Made by a program: the position numbers and the translations under genes | Origin: Oceanospirillaceae bacterium | Lineage (GTDB): Bacteria > Pseudomonadota > Gammaproteobacteria > Pseudomonadales > Balneatricaceae | Reading direction: 5' to 3' | Assembly (NCBI GenBank): GCA_013215505.1 | Contig: JABSQZ010000001.1 | Location: 824,006 to 888,005, forward strand | Length of the DNA stretch: 64,000 nt | Notes under the pieces: generated by a model | What the model was told of the DNA's origin: nothing | The model's input: the letters and a program-made list of their open reading frames with translations, nothing else | Databases searched by the model: none | Shown here: piece after piece, positions 1-8,617 of the stretch | Layout: every line of letters begins with the position of its first letter | Numbering within the stretch: position 1 is the first letter of the stretch

Positions 1-2
1 AT

Positions 3-62
3 ACTATCGCATTTATAGAAGATCCTGATGGTTACAAAATTGAGTTAATACAGGCTACGTAA
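3..62 (+). CDS. gloA: Lactoylglutathione lyase (glyoxalase I), C-terminal end only
   Basis: Only the last 19 codons and the stop are inside the window. They read TIAFIEDPDGYKIELIQAT, which matches the conserved C-terminal strand of glyoxalase I (the IAF-EDPDGYKIELI block). The Glu of the IELI segment is the usual metal ligand and general base. The enzyme isomerises the methylglyoxal-glutathione hemithioacetal to S-lactoylglutathione in the cytoplasm. The rest of the gene lies left of the window. The match is short but very characteristic. Confidence 0.8.
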   Translation, partial: TIAFIEDPDGYKIELIQAT

Positions 63-327
63 GCTATTGTTGGCTGCCTGAGTGCAAAGAGTGCGTTTCT
101 TAACTGGCTACATAGATTCGCGAATATAGGCAAAAACCTGGACAATGAGCAGACACACTCTAATGCTAAGAACTGTTTTTATATTTAATTACAACAATTT
201 GAGATATAAAACTGACACTTCTGGAAGTGTAAATCTGGAATATTAGTAACTTTCGCATGACAAGATTCGCGACTGGCACCTGGCAATTGCATCACTAGTA
301 ATTGCACCTGAGGCGCTTGAAGCGGAC
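63..327. other. Intergenic region, no gene recognised
   Basis: This AT-rich stretch separates the glyoxalase gene (+) from the convergent GNAT gene (-). I see no convincing open frame with a ribosome binding site and no clear terminator hairpin. Confidence 0.4.
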
Positions 328-783
328 CTAATCTATTAAGTAGCGAAGCCTTAATCCGCTGCATTTAAAACCTTTGTTCTCATAGAATTTGATAGTCCTG
401 GGGCTTTCGTTAGCTGGAGGGCTACCCACTTCCAGGCGCTTCCAGCCTAACTCTCTACCCTTATCAATAGCGGATCTGAGCAAAAGATCGCCGACTTTTG
501 CTGAACGATACTCAGGTTTGACATACAGTTCTGATATTTCACCAAACACCCCTCCCGCATAGATGGCAGCACATTCGTGCAGCGTAATAACAGCAATATT
601 GCTATCATTATGTCTTACAAAGAAAGCCCACATTTTTCCTAAACTTAGTAGCGATTTTGCTATCTGAGCCAATTGCATATTATCTATTGCCGCTGCGTTA
701 CCAGGCTCTAGCTCAACTAACAGCTCCTTAACCAACTCTGCTACTTCTTCGAACTCATTATCCCCAGCTTCAGTTATTCTCAT
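328..783 (-). CDS. GNAT family N-acetyltransferase
   Basis: This 151-residue protein has the single-domain GNAT layout. Motif A is ISELYVKPEYRSAKVGDLLL (about residues 83-102), a beta-4 strand followed by a Q/RxxG/A-like acetyl-CoA loop, here with a lysine in place of a glycine. A late RTIKFYENKGFK segment is the usual motif B with the conserved Tyr. The start is preceded by AAGGGG about 10 nt upstream. The protein should transfer an acetyl group from acetyl-CoA to an amine; the substrate cannot be told. A possible 32-codon gene lies 48 nt upstream on the same strand. Confidence 0.85.
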   Translation of the reverse strand: MRITEAGDNEFEEVAELVKELLVELEPGNAAAIDNMQLAQIAKSLLSLGKMWAFFVRHNDSNIAVITLHECAAIYAGGVFGEISELYVKPEYRSAKVGDLLLRSAIDKGRELGWKRLEVGSPPANESPRTIKFYENKGFKCSGLRLRYLID

Positions 784-831
784 ATTCTGTATCGCCCCTT
801 AGGTCCTGAAATTTCATATATTTGACTAGGC

Positions 832-930
832 TCAACTCGCTAATACAATTAACGCAGTACTGGAGGGGGCAGCCAAAAGCATAATTGCTAGCATTGAAAA
901 ACTAACGGCTAAAAGCTTATTACATTGCAT
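832..930 (-). CDS. Possible small hydrophobic peptide (32 aa)
   Basis: An ATG at 930 is preceded by a strong GGAGG ribosome binding site 5 nt away. It opens a 32-codon frame encoding a Met-rich hydrophobic peptide that starts MQCNKLLAVSF and ends in TALIVLAS. The peptide would form one membrane helix or a bare signal-peptide-like segment. It ends 48 nt before the GNAT gene on the same strand, so the two could be co-transcribed. No family is recognised. It could be a leader peptide, a small membrane protein or a chance frame; the Shine-Dalgarno sequence is the main argument for it. Confidence 0.35.
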   Translation of the reverse strand: MQCNKLLAVSFSMLAIMLLAAPSSTALIVLAS

Positions 931-1118
931 TAATACCTCCTACAATCTCCAGCATACACACCCCAGAGTGACTATGATGGGATATCCATATCTGTACTTA
1001 GATATCCTAAGATAGCTGAAATGAGAAGACCATATGCCCACAACACAGAACTGAAATTTGCAAGATGCTGTGGGGCCAGGGGCCGCGGCTAACCAGTGAC
1101 AACATTTTTTTGCGTTGA

Positions 1119-2069
1119 CTAAGTTTTTTGCGCTTCGCGCGCGTAAGCCACTACATTTTCAAATGCTACTTTAAAATACAACTCGTAACTATTGCGCTCA
1201 ACATAGCCTAAATGCGGCAAGGCCAGTACATTAGCTAGGGAGATTAATGGATCCGTTGCTGCAGTAGCCGGTTCAACCTCATAAACATCTATAGCAGCAC
1301 TTTTAGTCTGTTGCTGTGAAAGCTCCAGGTACAAGGCGCCCGTTTCAACCAGCTCGGCACGACTTGTGTTAACAAATAGCGAATCAACTTTCATTGCCCG
1401 TAAATCCGACTGAGTGACACAGCCTTTAGTAACATCATTCAAACGCAGATGCAGTGTTACTACGTCTGATTGTGAAAAAAAATCTGCTTTATTTTCCGCA
1501 CTGTAAAAACCATCCCGGTTTGCTTTAGCACAAGAGGCTGCACTGCCCCATATCATGACTTTCATACCAAAGACTTTAGCGTATTGAGCAATGCGCTGAC
1601 CGATTTTACCGTAACCCCAAATACCCAGCGTTAATCCCTGCAAGGTTCTCCCCAAGCCAAGTGAACCCGACTGCTGCCATTTGTTTTCCCGTAGATTTTC
1701 CGCGTACGCGGGGATATTTCTCGAAGCGGACATGATTAGCGCCCAACATAACTCTGCAGGGGCAACGGGTGAGCCAACGCCCTCTAGTACATCCACACCA
1801 TACTTTTTGCACATCAGTGGATCTATGTGGTTGCTGACTTTTCCCGTTTGACTGATAAGTTTTAAATTGGCCAATTTAGACACTAATGATTCACTAATCT
1901 GGGTGCGTTCGCGAATTAATACTAAGACCTCTACCTCAGACAGCTTTTCAACCAAGACAGCTTCAGGATAAGTCTGGTTGAGTACCTTTATGTCGTGACC
2001 TGCTAATATTTTGAAACAATCCAGATCCTTAACAACATCTTGATAATCATCCAATACTGCTATTTTCAC
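1119..2069 (-). CDS. D-2-hydroxyacid dehydrogenase family protein
   Basis: This 316-residue protein has the bipartite D-2-hydroxyacid dehydrogenase fold. The N-terminal catalytic lobe (residues 1 to about 100) ends in the LKLISQTGKVSNHID segment. A Rossmann NAD-binding core follows with the fingerprint GIWGYGKIGQRIA (about 149-161). NTSRAELV corresponds to the usual N-x-x-R-G-x-x-V substrate/cofactor loop with Ala for Gly, and PHLGYVE carries the catalytic His near the C-terminus. The family reduces 2-keto acids with NAD(P)H; members with this architecture include phosphoglycerate dehydrogenase-like enzymes. The exact substrate cannot be assigned. It is a single gene with no obvious operon partner. 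Confidence 0.85.
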   Translation of the reverse strand: MKIAVLDDYQDVVKDLDCFKILAGHDIKVLNQTYPEAVLVEKLSEVEVLVLIRERTQISESLVSKLANLKLISQTGKVSNHIDPLMCKKYGVDVLEGVGSPVAPAELCWALIMSASRNIPAYAENLRENKWQQSGSLGLGRTLQGLTLGIWGYGKIGQRIAQYAKVFGMKVMIWGSAASCAKANRDGFYSAENKADFFSQSDVVTLHLRLNDVTKGCVTQSDLRAMKVDSLFVNTSRAELVETGALYLELSQQQTKSAAIDVYEVEPATAATDPLISLANVLALPHLGYVERNSYELYFKVAFENVVAYAREAQKT

Positions 2070-2230
2070 TTAACTCACCTTGTTGTTATAACCCATTATT
2101 AAACCTAAGTGACCGTACTTAAACGCCCCGTCTGTTCGTGATGTCGCCCTGATTTTCTTGAATCGCAGATTATCATAGATCGGCAAAGAATTAGAAAAGT
2201 ATCTGGCAGTATCGATCGGCGAAAATGTTC

Positions 2231-3136
2231 TCAATCACTGTTACCGAAAACTTGCTCTTTAAGCTGGGACCTCAACCAGGCAACGGCCGGATCATGATGT
2301 TGCCTGGTATGCCAGTATTGATAGACAGTGAAAGGCGCAAGATCAACCGGGGGCTGAAAAATTTTCAAATCATATCGCTGCAGATAACCAATCGCCATAC
2401 GAGCAGGCAATGTCGCCAGATAATGATTTTGTTCCAGTACTTGTGGAATAACTGAAACATGTGGGACCCGAAGCACCAAGTTACGCTTTAGCGAGCGTTT
2501 AGCCAGCGCAACATCCACATTGCTACTACCCTTGCCCTCCAGAGAAAAAAGCACATGAGGTATTTCACAAAACTGCTCGAGAGTCAGCTGGTCTTTCACT
2601 AGCGGGTTTTCGCTACCGACTAAAGTGACATAAGTATCTTCAAATAATTGTTGTTGGTACAATCCGGGGCCACTCAAATCCGTGCTAATAACTAAATCTG
2701 TACGCCCTGTTCGGAGCTTTTCATAAGCGCTGGTGCGATCAATGTGCAGGGTCCTGATAGAGACATTTGGCGCGGTTTTTGCTATCTGTTGCATCAACCC
2801 GGGCAGTACTATTGCGCCATTATAATCCCCCATCATCAACCGGAAGTTATGCTTAGACGTTCCCTCAAACACAGGTCCTGAGGCAAAACAGTCCCTGAGG
2901 CTGGACAGGGCATCTGTCACTACATTGATGATCGATTCAGTGTAGACAGTGGGTAACATGCCATCAGCAGTTCTTACAAACAGAGGATCGTGCAACTTTT
3001 CACGCAGGCGGCGCAACGCATTGCTGACAGCTGGCTGGCTAAGGTTCAAACGCTCCCCCGCCAGGGTTAAATTGCCGTCGTTGTAGATTGCTTCAAACAC
3101 CAAAAGCAAATTAAGATCTATACCTTGTAAATTCAT
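2231..3136 (-). CDS. LysR family transcriptional regulator, divergent from azlCD
   Basis: This 301-residue protein has the LysR N-terminal winged helix-turn-helix (LTLAGERLNLSQPAVSNALRRLR, about residues 22-44). A linker and a periplasmic-binding-protein-like effector domain follow. The GIDLNLLLVFEAIYN start and the LHDPLFVR motif resemble the NodD/PcpR-like branch. It lies divergently from azlC with a 94-bp gap, the usual arrangement for a LysR protein that controls its neighbour and itself. Regulation of azlCD is an inference from position. Confidence 0.88.
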   Translation of the reverse strand: MNLQGIDLNLLLVFEAIYNDGNLTLAGERLNLSQPAVSNALRRLREKLHDPLFVRTADGMLPTVYTESIINVVTDALSSLRDCFASGPVFEGTSKHNFRLMMGDYNGAIVLPGLMQQIAKTAPNVSIRTLHIDRTSAYEKLRTGRTDLVISTDLSGPGLYQQQLFEDTYVTLVGSENPLVKDQLTLEQFCEIPHVLFSLEGKGSSNVDVALAKRSLKRNLVLRVPHVSVIPQVLEQNHYLATLPARMAIGYLQRYDLKIFQPPVDLAPFTVYQYWHTRQHHDPAVAWLRSQLKEQVFGNSD

Positions 3137-3230
3137 AGTATGAATAATACATAATAACTAAAATAAAGTTACTAAATTTTGGTCGAATATTTACAATTAC
3201 TCATCTTTACAGCAATGGGTCGTATAGAAG
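3137..3230. promoter_or_regulatory. Divergent LysR/azlC promoter region
   Basis: This 94-bp AT-rich spacer lies between two divergent starts. It contains short TA-rich inverted motifs such as AGTTATTATG, and would hold both promoters and the LysR operator. No exact operator can be fixed by eye. Confidence 0.45.
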
Positions 3231-3959
3231 ATGAAATTGGTAACTTTTGCGCACCGAAAAAATCTGCGCAGCTATTTCGAGGGTGCTCTTTCAATCAGCC
3301 CGTTAACGATGGGCGTAATACCTTTTGGCATCATCTTTGGAGCCATTGCATACGATCTGGGTATATCGATGACAGCGACAGTGGCGATGTCTGCGATTGT
3401 CTTTGCCGGATCTGCCCAGTTCGTCGCTTTAGGCATGTTGGCCGTTGGCAGTGGACCGCTACTGGTAATAGTAACCTCAATAATCGTCAATTTGCGGCAT
3501 CTGATTTACTCTGCCTGGCTTGCTCCACACCTCTCTACGCTGCCGCCTCGTTGGCGGGCACTGCTGTCTTTCGGTTTGACGGATGAGGTGTTTGCCATCA
3601 TGAGCCGACACTACAATAATGATAAAACCAGCAATAGCCATTGGTTTTTTCTCGGGGCATCATCCGTGTTGTGGTTCTGCTGGACTTTATCTTCACTGAT
3701 CGGTCACGCCATGGGTTCTGGGTTTCCCGCTCTTAATGAAATGGGGTTAGAAATTGCAATGCCGTTAACTTTCGGCTCCATGGTGGTAGTGATGATTAAG
3801 GACAGAGCCACGCTGCTGGCCACCTTCATCGCCTGTATTAGTGCCTATCTGGGAAGAGATCTTCCCCATCAACTGGGTCTTATGTTGGCCACAATACTCG
3901 GTATTGCCAGTGGCTACTTGGCAAGTCGCTACCAGACATCATCAGGAGAATCACCATGA
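3231..3959 (+). CDS. azlC: AzlC family branched-chain amino acid exporter, large subunit
   Basis: This 242-residue polytopic membrane protein starts with a short basic cytoplasmic segment followed by GALSISPLTMGVIPFGIIFGA, the hallmark first helix of AzlC. VNLRHLIYSAWLAPHL is the second conserved AzlC block. About six membrane helices are expected. AzlC pairs with AzlD to export branched-chain amino acids or analogues across the inner membrane. The stop overlaps the azlD start (ATGA), so the two are translationally coupled. The ribosome site before this ATG is weak. Confidence 0.88.
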   Translation: MKLVTFAHRKNLRSYFEGALSISPLTMGVIPFGIIFGAIAYDLGISMTATVAMSAIVFAGSAQFVALGMLAVGSGPLLVIVTSIIVNLRHLIYSAWLAPHLSTLPPRWRALLSFGLTDEVFAIMSRHYNNDKTSNSHWFFLGASSVLWFCWTLSSLIGHAMGSGFPALNEMGLEIAMPLTFGSMVVVMIKDRATLLATFIACISAYLGRDLPHQLGLMLATILGIASGYLASRYQTSSGESP

Positions 3960-4270
3960 CCAGTATCATTGTCGGTATGGCTGTGACTGTGTTCGCTATC
4001 CGCTACCTATTTATTGGCCTGGCCGGTCGCTACCAAATGCCAGAGCCGATTGAGAAAGCGCTGTCTTTTTCTCCGCCAGTGGTGCTCGCGGGTATTGTTG
4101 TGACAACAATTTCCACGATGCTTGAGGTAAACGACGATTCACAGAGCATGCTGGTGATCTTAACCAGCCTTTTTACTGCGCTTGGGTTAGCTTTATACAC
4201 AAAAAATCTATTGTTAGCGATCAGTTCGGGAATGGTGCTGTATGGCACCCTGAGCTTAATAACAAACTAA
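3956..4270 (+). CDS. azlD: AzlD family branched-chain amino acid transport protein, small subunit
   Basis: This 104-residue hydrophobic protein has three to four membrane helices. The FAIRYLFIGLAGRYQMPEPIEKALSF region (about residues 13-38) is the conserved AzlD segment with the R-x-PF-like P-E-P-I-E core. It overlaps azlC by 4 bp. Size and order match the AzlCD exporter, in which AzlD is the small partner. Confidence 0.87.
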   Translation: MTSIIVGMAVTVFAIRYLFIGLAGRYQMPEPIEKALSFSPPVVLAGIVVTTISTMLEVNDDSQSMLVILTSLFTALGLALYTKNLLLAISSGMVLYGTLSLITN

Positions 4271-4492
4271 TCAGTTACTGGTAAAGCCTTTGGCAAAGGT
4301 ACTCTATATAAAGTGGCAGACAATTACCCCTATCAGGCTAAAGTGTAAACTAGCGTTTAAGCGCAATTCTAGTCCAGCGGGCTTGATCGAAAGCAGAGCG
4401 CAACTAACCCAATAGCATGCAAAGCCCCGCAGGCTGAGCAAAGAAAAAATCCGCAATGAAATAGACACATCAATATAGACCTGGAGTCTGAA

Positions 4493-4909
4493 ATGCATCA
4501 TCAATACCGCGGAGTATGCGCCTGTGGCAATACACGTCTAACCATCGAGCTGTCCAAACCGCTCAACGCCTATACTCCCAGGGCTTGTGATTGTGAATAT
4601 TGTATGGCCCGCAATATCAGTTACCTTTCGCATCCAGAGGGCATTTTGAGGATTCAAGTAAGCAATCCTCTGACGCAGCAACAACAAGGTTCCAGGCAGG
4701 CGACCTTTCACCACTGCTGGGGATGTAATGAGCTGGTACTGGTAACTTGTGAGATCGGCTCTGTGCTACAAGGGGCGGTGAATGCCGCATTACTAGACAA
4801 CAGCGATGCACTAAACAGCCCGTTACCAGTTTCACCTAAGTTACTTGAAGCCGAGGAAAAGCTGTCTCGCTGGGACAGCGCCTGGATGAAAGTGATCTTT
4901 GAAGAATAA
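4493..4909 (+). CDS. GFA (CENP-V/glutathione-dependent formaldehyde-activating) domain protein
   Basis: This 138-residue protein carries the cysteine pattern of the GFA zinc fold: CACGNTRL (residues 10-17), CDCEYCMAR (about 33-41) and HHCWGCNELV (about 73-82). These supply the two zinc sites. The family is named for a formaldehyde-glutathione activity shown for one member; most bacterial members have unknown substrates. A GGAG ribosome site lies 6-7 nt before the ATG. It stands alone between azlD and an esterase. Confidence 0.85.
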   Translation: MHHQYRGVCACGNTRLTIELSKPLNAYTPRACDCEYCMARNISYLSHPEGILRIQVSNPLTQQQQGSRQATFHHCWGCNELVLVTCEIGSVLQGAVNAALLDNSDALNSPLPVSPKLLEAEEKLSRWDSAWMKVIFEE

Positions 4910-5096
4910 TGTCAGCCTGCATAGCATTGATAACTAAAATACATTTCCATGCTGGAGACGCTCTGCTGCCAGCCAATGGCACCTTGCCCATTCTCAAGAC
5001 TGTTCTGCTAATGATTGAGCTGGAAAAATGTGACTAAATACTCCAATATCGAGCTGCATCTTCCAAAACATTCAGAAGCTGCAGAGAACAGCACCA

Positions 5097-6092
5097 ATGC
5101 AATTTTTTGGGGATCAATCCAGGATGACAAATAAATACCCTTTAAGCCCAGCCATGGCTGAATTTGTGCAAAGCAGCGAAAGCTTTTTCCCGGCGCATAT
5201 ACTAGCGCAGGGAATTGCAGCACAGAGAACCGCCTACCATGCAATGACCAGTCATTTTGCCAGAGTTCAACCACAAACTGTGACTTGCCACGACCAGCAG
5301 CTTATGGGAGTCAAGATCCGACGCTACCAGAGCCAACAGACAACCAATGCACCGCGAGTACTCTTTGTGCATGGTGGCGGCTTTTACCTGGGCTCGCTGG
5401 ACAGCCATCACAGTTTCTGTGCCCAGCTGACACATGACTCTGGCTTAAAGATCATTTCGATAGATTATCGATTGGCGCCTGAAGCCCCATACCCTTGCGC
5501 ATTAAATGACTTGATGAGTGTCTATCAAGAACTGCTGCAGGAAGATCCAAGCCCCCTATTACTGCTCGGTGATAGTGCCGGGGCAAACCTGATCGCCGCT
5601 TTAACATTACGCTGTCGCGATAATTCAATTACTGCCGCTGTGGGTCAGATACTAATATACCCAGCCCTCGCCGTGCCTGGAACTCTGCCATCTCATCAGC
5701 AGTTAACGGATGCCCCATTACTGGATAGTGCCAGCATTAAATTTTGCCTGGAAAACTATGTCGGTAATTTCAATGAAGAAAAAAATCACCCAGCTGTAAA
5801 TGGGTTAACAGATATACCCGCCAGTTCACTGGCAGAAATAGCTCCCTTGTCTGCCCCGTCATTAGCCGCTCTACCCCCGGCATTGATATTGGCAGCTCAA
5901 TTCGATCTACTGGTCGATGATGCCCGACAATACCACCAGCGGCTATTGCAAGCGGGGGCCAGTTCAAAACTGACAGTGATTCCCGGTCTGGTGCATGGCG
6001 CCCTGCACGGTATTGGCTTAACGACTGAAGCTAACCAACTTTATCAGGCGGTATGTTCTCATTTAACTGACTTGTGCTGGATAACGGAGTGA
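5097..6092 (+). CDS. Alpha/beta hydrolase, hormone-sensitive-lipase type esterase
   Basis: This protein of up to 331 residues has the HSL-family (bacterial family IV esterase) motifs. HGGGF forms the oxyanion hole (about residues 92-96). GDSAGAN carries the nucleophile Ser (about 162-168), FDLLVDD the acid (about 269-275), and VHGALH the catalytic His (about 299-304). DYRLAPEAPYP is a further family signature. It should hydrolyse short-chain esters in the cytoplasm. The ATG at 5097 has no ribosome site. An ATG at 5124, after GGGGATC and CAGG, gives a slightly shorter protein and may be the true start. Confidence 0.88.
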   Translation: MQFFGDQSRMTNKYPLSPAMAEFVQSSESFFPAHILAQGIAAQRTAYHAMTSHFARVQPQTVTCHDQQLMGVKIRRYQSQQTTNAPRVLFVHGGGFYLGSLDSHHSFCAQLTHDSGLKIISIDYRLAPEAPYPCALNDLMSVYQELLQEDPSPLLLLGDSAGANLIAALTLRCRDNSITAAVGQILIYPALAVPGTLPSHQQLTDAPLLDSASIKFCLENYVGNFNEEKNHPAVNGLTDIPASSLAEIAPLSAPSLAALPPALILAAQFDLLVDDARQYHQRLLQAGASSKLTVIPGLVHGALHGIGLTTEANQLYQAVCSHLTDLCWITE

Positions 6093-6109
6093 GCAGCGAG
6101 AAACAAGTA

Positions 6110-6179
6110 GGAAGTTGGAAGTTGGAAGTTGGAAGTTGGAAGTTGCGAGTAGCGAGTAGCGAGTAGCGAGTAGCGAGTA
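6110..6179 (+). repeat. Two abutting heptanucleotide tandem arrays
   Basis: Five perfect copies of GGAAGTT (6110-6144) are followed without a gap by five perfect copies of GCGAGTA (6145-6179). They begin 18 bp after the esterase stop. A related array of the complementary type (ACTTCCG/ACTTCCA) lies at 26366-26414. Exact 7-bp periodicity outside coding sequence suggests slippage-prone, possibly length-variable DNA. Confidence 0.95.
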
Positions 6180-6355
6180 GCGAACTCAATTCAATAGCAA
6201 AAATCCTCAGCAGTCACTCAGATTGACTGCTTTGGCTGCTCCCTGGTATAGAAATTTATGCGTATACTTAGAGGGTTACAAAGAGGTGACAGGGGCTGTT
6301 TGCAGATCCCTTAACGTGGAGATTAATTTTTATAACAGCAGGTAAACTCTGGCAT

Positions 6356-7414
6356 ATGAAAATAATTGAAAGGTTGTTTGCATCATTCATTACTAAAATT
6401 CTAACATTTATTGTGCATTGCTTTTACACCATTGTAGAAAGTATTGCAGATCTGCCGCTGGTATTTCGCGGCATGATACTGGGGCCCGCTCTGTTAGTAT
6501 CAGCCATCAGTCTCTACCAGTGGATCGAAATAGAGTTTCCCAGCCGCCCTGTTGCCAATATTAACAGCGAGCGCATTCAGCACCCTAACTATCACAATAT
6601 AGCCACCCATGCCTTAAAGAAGTTTTCCTTGCTGGCGCCCGCGGATAAAAGCTTAATCATCAAAAACCTGCAGGAGAACCTAGTGCCATTAGAGCAGTGG
6701 ATGGCTCATTTTCAAAGATCAGATTATCTGCTGATGTGCCTAGGTGAATCACATACCCAGTCGACCCGCAAATTTCTCTCGGAGGCAGTATTAGCAGAGC
6801 ATAATTTTGATGCACTCTATTTGGAAGCAAACCCACAAGAACTGACGGCTATCTATAAAAGACTCTATTCAGCGACTGATTATTATCCACTATTAGATGC
6901 CGACATCCTGCAACTATTGCGCAGTGTAATCAGTAAAAACCCGGATATTAACATCCATGCAATAGATATAACGGATCAACAAGTCGATTATAAAGTTCCC
7001 GACAAACAATCCCGTGATGATTTTATAACGCTTAATTTTTTAAACAATTTTACTTACACCGGTCGCAATATAGTGCTTATCGGCGCTATGCACTGCAATG
7101 ATTCAGCGCCCTGGTTTTATGCAAAAGTGAAAAATGCATTTACAAAAAATGTCACTAAGCCAGTGACTAATGTTCGGATATACGATGAACACGAAGAGGG
7201 AATAATTGAGGCCTTTGTTTTTTTCCTGGATCAAATAGGCTTAAAACAACAGCACTTCGTAATCGTTAATGCCCAACGGTTACCACCCCAAATAAAACAG
7301 TGGTTCCCTTTAACAACGCTATTTTCCTTTGACCTCTTCGAAACAGTCATTATTTACCGGCAGCAACAACAGCAAACTAATAATCTAAGCTCGGCTATTA
7401 TCTTAGGTTATTAA
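6356..7414 (+). CDS. Membrane-anchored TIKI/ChaN/EreA-superfamily-like protein
   Basis: This 352-residue protein has one or two hydrophobic helices in the first 70 residues. The soluble domain that follows contains CLGESHTQSTRKFLSE (about residues 127-142), then LEANPQEL, and finally LIGAMHCND (about 241-249). A GE-x-H block, a distal acidic residue and a late G-x-x-H are the pattern of the TIKI/TraB, ChaN and erythromycin-esterase-like superfamily, whose members are metal-dependent hydrolases or haem-binding proteins. I infer membership from these motifs only. The substrate is unknown and no partner gene is adjacent. Confidence 0.5.
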   Translation: MKIIERLFASFITKILTFIVHCFYTIVESIADLPLVFRGMILGPALLVSAISLYQWIEIEFPSRPVANINSERIQHPNYHNIATHALKKFSLLAPADKSLIIKNLQENLVPLEQWMAHFQRSDYLLMCLGESHTQSTRKFLSEAVLAEHNFDALYLEANPQELTAIYKRLYSATDYYPLLDADILQLLRSVISKNPDINIHAIDITDQQVDYKVPDKQSRDDFITLNFLNNFTYTGRNIVLIGAMHCNDSAPWFYAKVKNAFTKNVTKPVTNVRIYDEHEEGIIEAFVFFLDQIGLKQQHFVIVNAQRLPPQIKQWFPLTTLFSFDLFETVIIYRQQQQQTNNLSSAIILGY

Positions 7415-7511
7415 ACAGTCTCCGCTGCATTATTCTGCCGTGTAATCAGCGTATTATCAGATACAACCCCATCATGCGCCCAGCTGTGGTAAGTGCTCCC
7501 GGGCGAGCCTA

Positions 7512-7862
7512 TTATGCAGCAGAATTTAAGCTTGCAGCATATTCTAGAAACCCTTCTTCAATTGCGGGGAAAATATCTACAATTTCAAAATAGGGAACCG
7601 TATAAATCTTACTGTCTCGTAATGCATCCATTAAGAAATAGTAATCTTGAATAATCTCTGTTTCGTAGAGGGCTATATCACATTGTCTGATAATTAATCT
7701 GGGATCTAAGTTTTGCACTGCCTCGAGTTTTGACTGATCGCGTCCGCAGATGATCACGGTATTATTTTTCACTAGCTCAAGCGCTAGCTCCCTGCCAATA
7801 CCTGAATTACTACCGGTGATTAACACTGTACTATTTTCAATTTTTTGTCTGTTCATGCCCAA
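7512..7862 (-). pseudogene. Truncated short-chain dehydrogenase/reductase (SDR) remnant
   Basis: The first 65 residues are a clear SDR Rossmann half: [14 protein letters not shown] (the TGxxxGIG NAD(P) site), [14 protein letters not shown] and QCDIA. The next 50 residues match nothing expected. The NNAG motif, catalytic Ser and YxxxK are absent, and the frame ends at 116 residues against the usual 230-260. It therefore cannot be a normal SDR enzyme. An internal deletion that fused the start to a foreign tail is likely. It follows a Crp/Fnr gene by 80 bp on the same strand. Confidence 0.65.
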
Positions 7863-7942
7863 TTCCTCGACTAAGTTTCAAGGGCAATATTAAACACTGG
7901 CCAGATCAAATCCTTAACCTAAGTTAAGATTTTCATTTTTTT

Positions 7943-8617
7943 CTAGAGAGACGATAACTTATTTCTGATTCGCGATAACGCCACTTCCGTGATACCCAGA
8001 TAAGAAGCTATCTGATAGTTGGGAATTTGCTCCACCAGCTGGTCATACTCCTGCAGAAAAATTAAGTAGCGCTCGGTCGCTGAACACATCAACAGCTCGG
8101 CAATGCGCACGTCTTTTTCTAAGGCTAATTTTTCAAATATGCGCAAACACAAATTCGCCCAGCTATTATGACGATTATTTAACTGTTTTAATTGTCGGTA
8201 ACTGATGCTCAGGCAGACACAGTTGCTCAGTGCCTGGGCGGCAAACGTTGCCGCACTGGCATCAATCAGGCTGGGCAAACTTGTGATGGCACAAAAGGGC
8301 TTAGCGAACGATTTATTGCGCTCTTTGCCCTCAGGGCTAAGAAAGTAATACCTGGCGAAACCAGAGATCAAAAAACGCACTTGATCACCTTGCTCCCCCA
8401 GGGCAAAGATCTGCTGTTTTTTGACGTATGTTTTAAGCTCAAAAAGATCTCTGGCCTCTGCCCATGCCCGATCGTCCAGAGGCTCAATCAGGTTAAATGC
8501 CACTCGCAGTTCATCTAAAGCTGACTGCCTGATATTGAGAGATGGTTGACTAATCAAAATAATACGACTCAGAATTTTTCCACTTCGATTGACAGACATA
8601 CTCAACCGACGGCTCAT
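7943..8617 (-). CDS. Crp/Fnr family transcriptional regulator
   Basis: This 224-residue protein has a cyclic-nucleotide-binding-like beta-roll (about residues 40-150; LGEQGDQVRFLISGFARYYF). A C-terminal helix-turn-helix follows (IPNYQIASYLGITEVALSRIRNKL, about 200-222). There is no Fnr cysteine cluster and no clear R-x-S cAMP pocket, so the ligand may be absent or unusual. The roughly 30-residue N-terminal extension and the missing ribosome site suggest the true start may be further downstream. It sits upstream of the broken SDR, possibly its former target. Confidence 0.8.
   Translation of the reverse strand: MSRRLSMSVNRSGKILSRIILISQPSLNIRQSALDELRVAFNLIEPLDDRAWAEARDLFELKTYVKKQQIFALGEQGDQVRFLISGFARYYFLSPEGKERNKSFAKPFCAITSLPSLIDASAATFAAQALSNCVCLSISYRQLKQLNNRHNSWANLCLRIFEKLALEKDVRIAELLMCSATERYLIFLQEYDQLVEQIPNYQIASYLGITEVALSRIRNKLSSL

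Noticed and set aside
3179..3586. 135-codon frame overlapping azlC
   Set aside because: It is out of frame with the clear AzlC protein and resembles nothing.
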